A stretch of 64,000 nucleotides of DNA. It comes from Acaryochloris sp. CCMEE 5410 (GTDB lineage Bacteria; Cyanobacteriota; Cyanobacteriia; Thermosynechococcales; Thermosynechococcaceae). Each line of letters begins with the position of its first letter. The first letter of the stretch is position 1. Below, one piece after another: positions 62,705 through 64,000 of the stretch. The DNA is taken from NCBI RefSeq assembly GCF_000238775.2, contig NZ_AFEJ02000001.1:1054001-1118000 (forward strand). The letters run 5' to 3'. The notes under the pieces are model-generated. The model did no database searches. It saw only the letters and a program-made list of their open reading frames with translations, and was not told where the DNA came from. Position numbers and translations under genes: made by a program.

Positions 62705-64000
62705 ATTTCATCAAAGTTCAGCCTCCTTTCATTACCGCCAGAACAGGCGGTAACCTACTCTGAAGTGTGTGCCTCAGAGCAGTAACTCGAATTCAGCTAA
62801 TGTTTCTCAAGCCATTAGGCTGCAATCCGAGTTGGTAGAATGAAGCGCTTCACGACTCCTTGCGTATTGCCATCCGTGATGGCCTGCTCACAAGCAGCCA
62901 TTAAGACCGCTTGAGCCTGTTGCTGTCGGTGATGTTCAATCACTTGGGCAATTGAAATGAATGGATCATCCCTCTGTTGAGAACAGCGCAGTTGAGCATA
63001 CAAAAATGCAACGCTAAATGCACCAAAGAGTACCACTTGTGAATCGCTTCATAGTGTTGGACGCGAAACTCCCCCAATCCCAAACATTGCTTGAGATACC
63101 AATAATCTGTTTCAATGGACCAGCGCTTTGAGTAGCGTTTCAGTATTTTGGCCGCAGACAATGAGGTGTCTGTGCACAGGTAATACTTCGGGTGAGAATC
63201 CCGAGGGTGCCGCTTGGAGATGACCACACAGACGTCAAAAGGCACCTCATTTAATCGGCCCGTAATCGAGCGCGTTAGGTAGGTGTGCTTTGAGCCTGTC
63301 ACTGTTTTAACTCAACTGAGTCGTAGTGTTTGTGCTTGAGGTCTTTGTTCCATTGACTCAGACGCTTGCCATCAAGAATGCGATTGGATTTGATAGCGCC
63401 CAAACAAACCATCGCTTGCCTTGCCGCCGAACAAACTTGAGTAGTTTGGCGGAGGCATACCAGCTATCGAATAAAACGTACACCCGCCATTCTTTGGGTA
63501 ATAGAGGCTGGAGCTGCTGAAGCATCTCCCGGACCAGTTGATACTTGGTTTGGAAGCGCAATCGCTCCTCCTTGGCACGTCCCCGGTTCAAGTTGCGAAC
63601 CGTTTTTGCCCGTAAATAGAGCCGATAGGCGAAGGGAACACTGTGGTTGCCAATTTGAACCCGACAACTCACATGCACCATCCCTTTCTTGTACTTGGGA
63701 GTATTGCGACCACTGGCATTGTGGTCATGCTGCCAATCCACCCCTTCCAAGGCATGGGTATCCTTATCTTTGCTACTGGTCGAGTCATCAATACTCACAT
63801 ACACCACAGGAGAACTTCCTCCTCGCTGCACGCGCTCTATGACATCGGCCAGGTTGATTTCCCCAAGGCGTTTGTCGAGAGATTGCTCAGACCAGGTACT
63901 CACTCGTAAAAAGTCAGCCACTGCACTGGCATCTGGAGCATCAACCCACTGAGCATACAAGTGGCTAAGGGTTTTGCGGCCATTGCCCACAATCAATCCT
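62705..64000 (-). mobile_element. DDE-type (IS701/IS4-like) insertion sequence, incomplete at window edge
   Basis: Sequence unrelated to lctP starts close to 62705 and runs past the window end. The family of the transposase suggests an IS701- or IS4-like element. The left terminal repeat cannot be fixed without the right end, so the boundary is approximate. Confidence 0.6.
62815..63996 (-). pseudogene. IS701/IS4-like DDE transposase, frameshifted, start outside window
   Basis: Catalytic residues are recognisable: VYVSIDDSTSSK (first Asp), VLFDSWYASAKLLKFVRRQG (second Asp) and KRWSIETDYWYLKQCLG (Glu). The chain needs at least three frame changes: near 63385 (from SNPIAFL into RILDGKRLSQWNKDL), near 63305 (into TGSKHTYLTRSITGR) and near 63025 (into FSVAFLYAQLRCSQQ), ending at 62815. 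The N-terminal ATG is not in the window. It is probably inactive. Confidence 0.75.

Overview
The window looks like a cyanobacterial chromosome. The HIP1 octamer GCGATCGC recurs throughout (for example 482-489, 20484-20491, 23127-23134). The gene content also fits: plant-type [2Fe-2S] ferredoxin, PrxQ, a Ycf46-like AAA protein, Uma2 proteins, cyanobacterial-style giant multi-sensor kinases and a urease cluster. The many insertion sequences and very large kinases suggest a large, IS-rich genome such as Acaryochloris; that genus-level guess is inference only.

Layout. 1-7.3 kb: histone-deacetylase-like enzyme (cut by the window edge), GltS-type symporter, PrxQ peroxiredoxin, 7TM-HD phosphodiesterase, a DraG-like pseudoenzyme and a GFA-family protein. 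7.3-17 kb: CBS protein, small recombinase-like protein, a compact ferredoxin / thioredoxin / zinc-ribbon / CBS row, trypsin-TPR protease, Ycf46-like ATPase, TolC and LysS. 17-25 kb: poorly known genes, a membrane-protein gene broken by an ISAs1 element, the CCA-adding enzyme and tRNA-Leu(CAA). 25-34 kb: a MITE-like element next to a paiB-type remnant, phosphoglucomutase, D-lactate dehydrogenase, ABC exporter, an MMADHC-like protein, a GGDEF-EAL protein and a Uma2 protein. 34-40 kb: an accessory island with a NACHT-HEAT gene broken by an ISKra4-type element, two small partner genes and a DUF2281/PIN toxin-antitoxin pair with a frameshifted toxin. 40-58 kb: the urease genes ureD, ureA, ureB and ureC, all on the minus strand but spread over 18 kb. 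A secreted metalloprotease lies between ureA and ureB, and a giant Ser/Thr kinase-AAA-GAF-PAS-histidine kinase plus a second response-regulator kinase lie between ureB and ureC. 58-64 kb: mutarotase, ChrA, and a lactate permease that has lost its start next to a decayed DDE insertion sequence.

Three host genes are interrupted by insertion sequences with exact target duplications. In each case, removing the element plus one duplication copy restores one continuous reading frame: a 372-aa membrane protein, an 899-aa NACHT-HEAT protein and a 3442-aa hybrid kinase. Frameshifts are confined to IS transposases and the PIN toxin while housekeeping genes are intact, so the damage looks biological rather than a sequencing artefact.

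The most interesting unexplained units are the NACHT-HEAT / ribbon-helix-helix-like / HEAT operon, whose first and third genes share a short glycine-rich motif, and the signalling and protease genes embedded in the urease locus.
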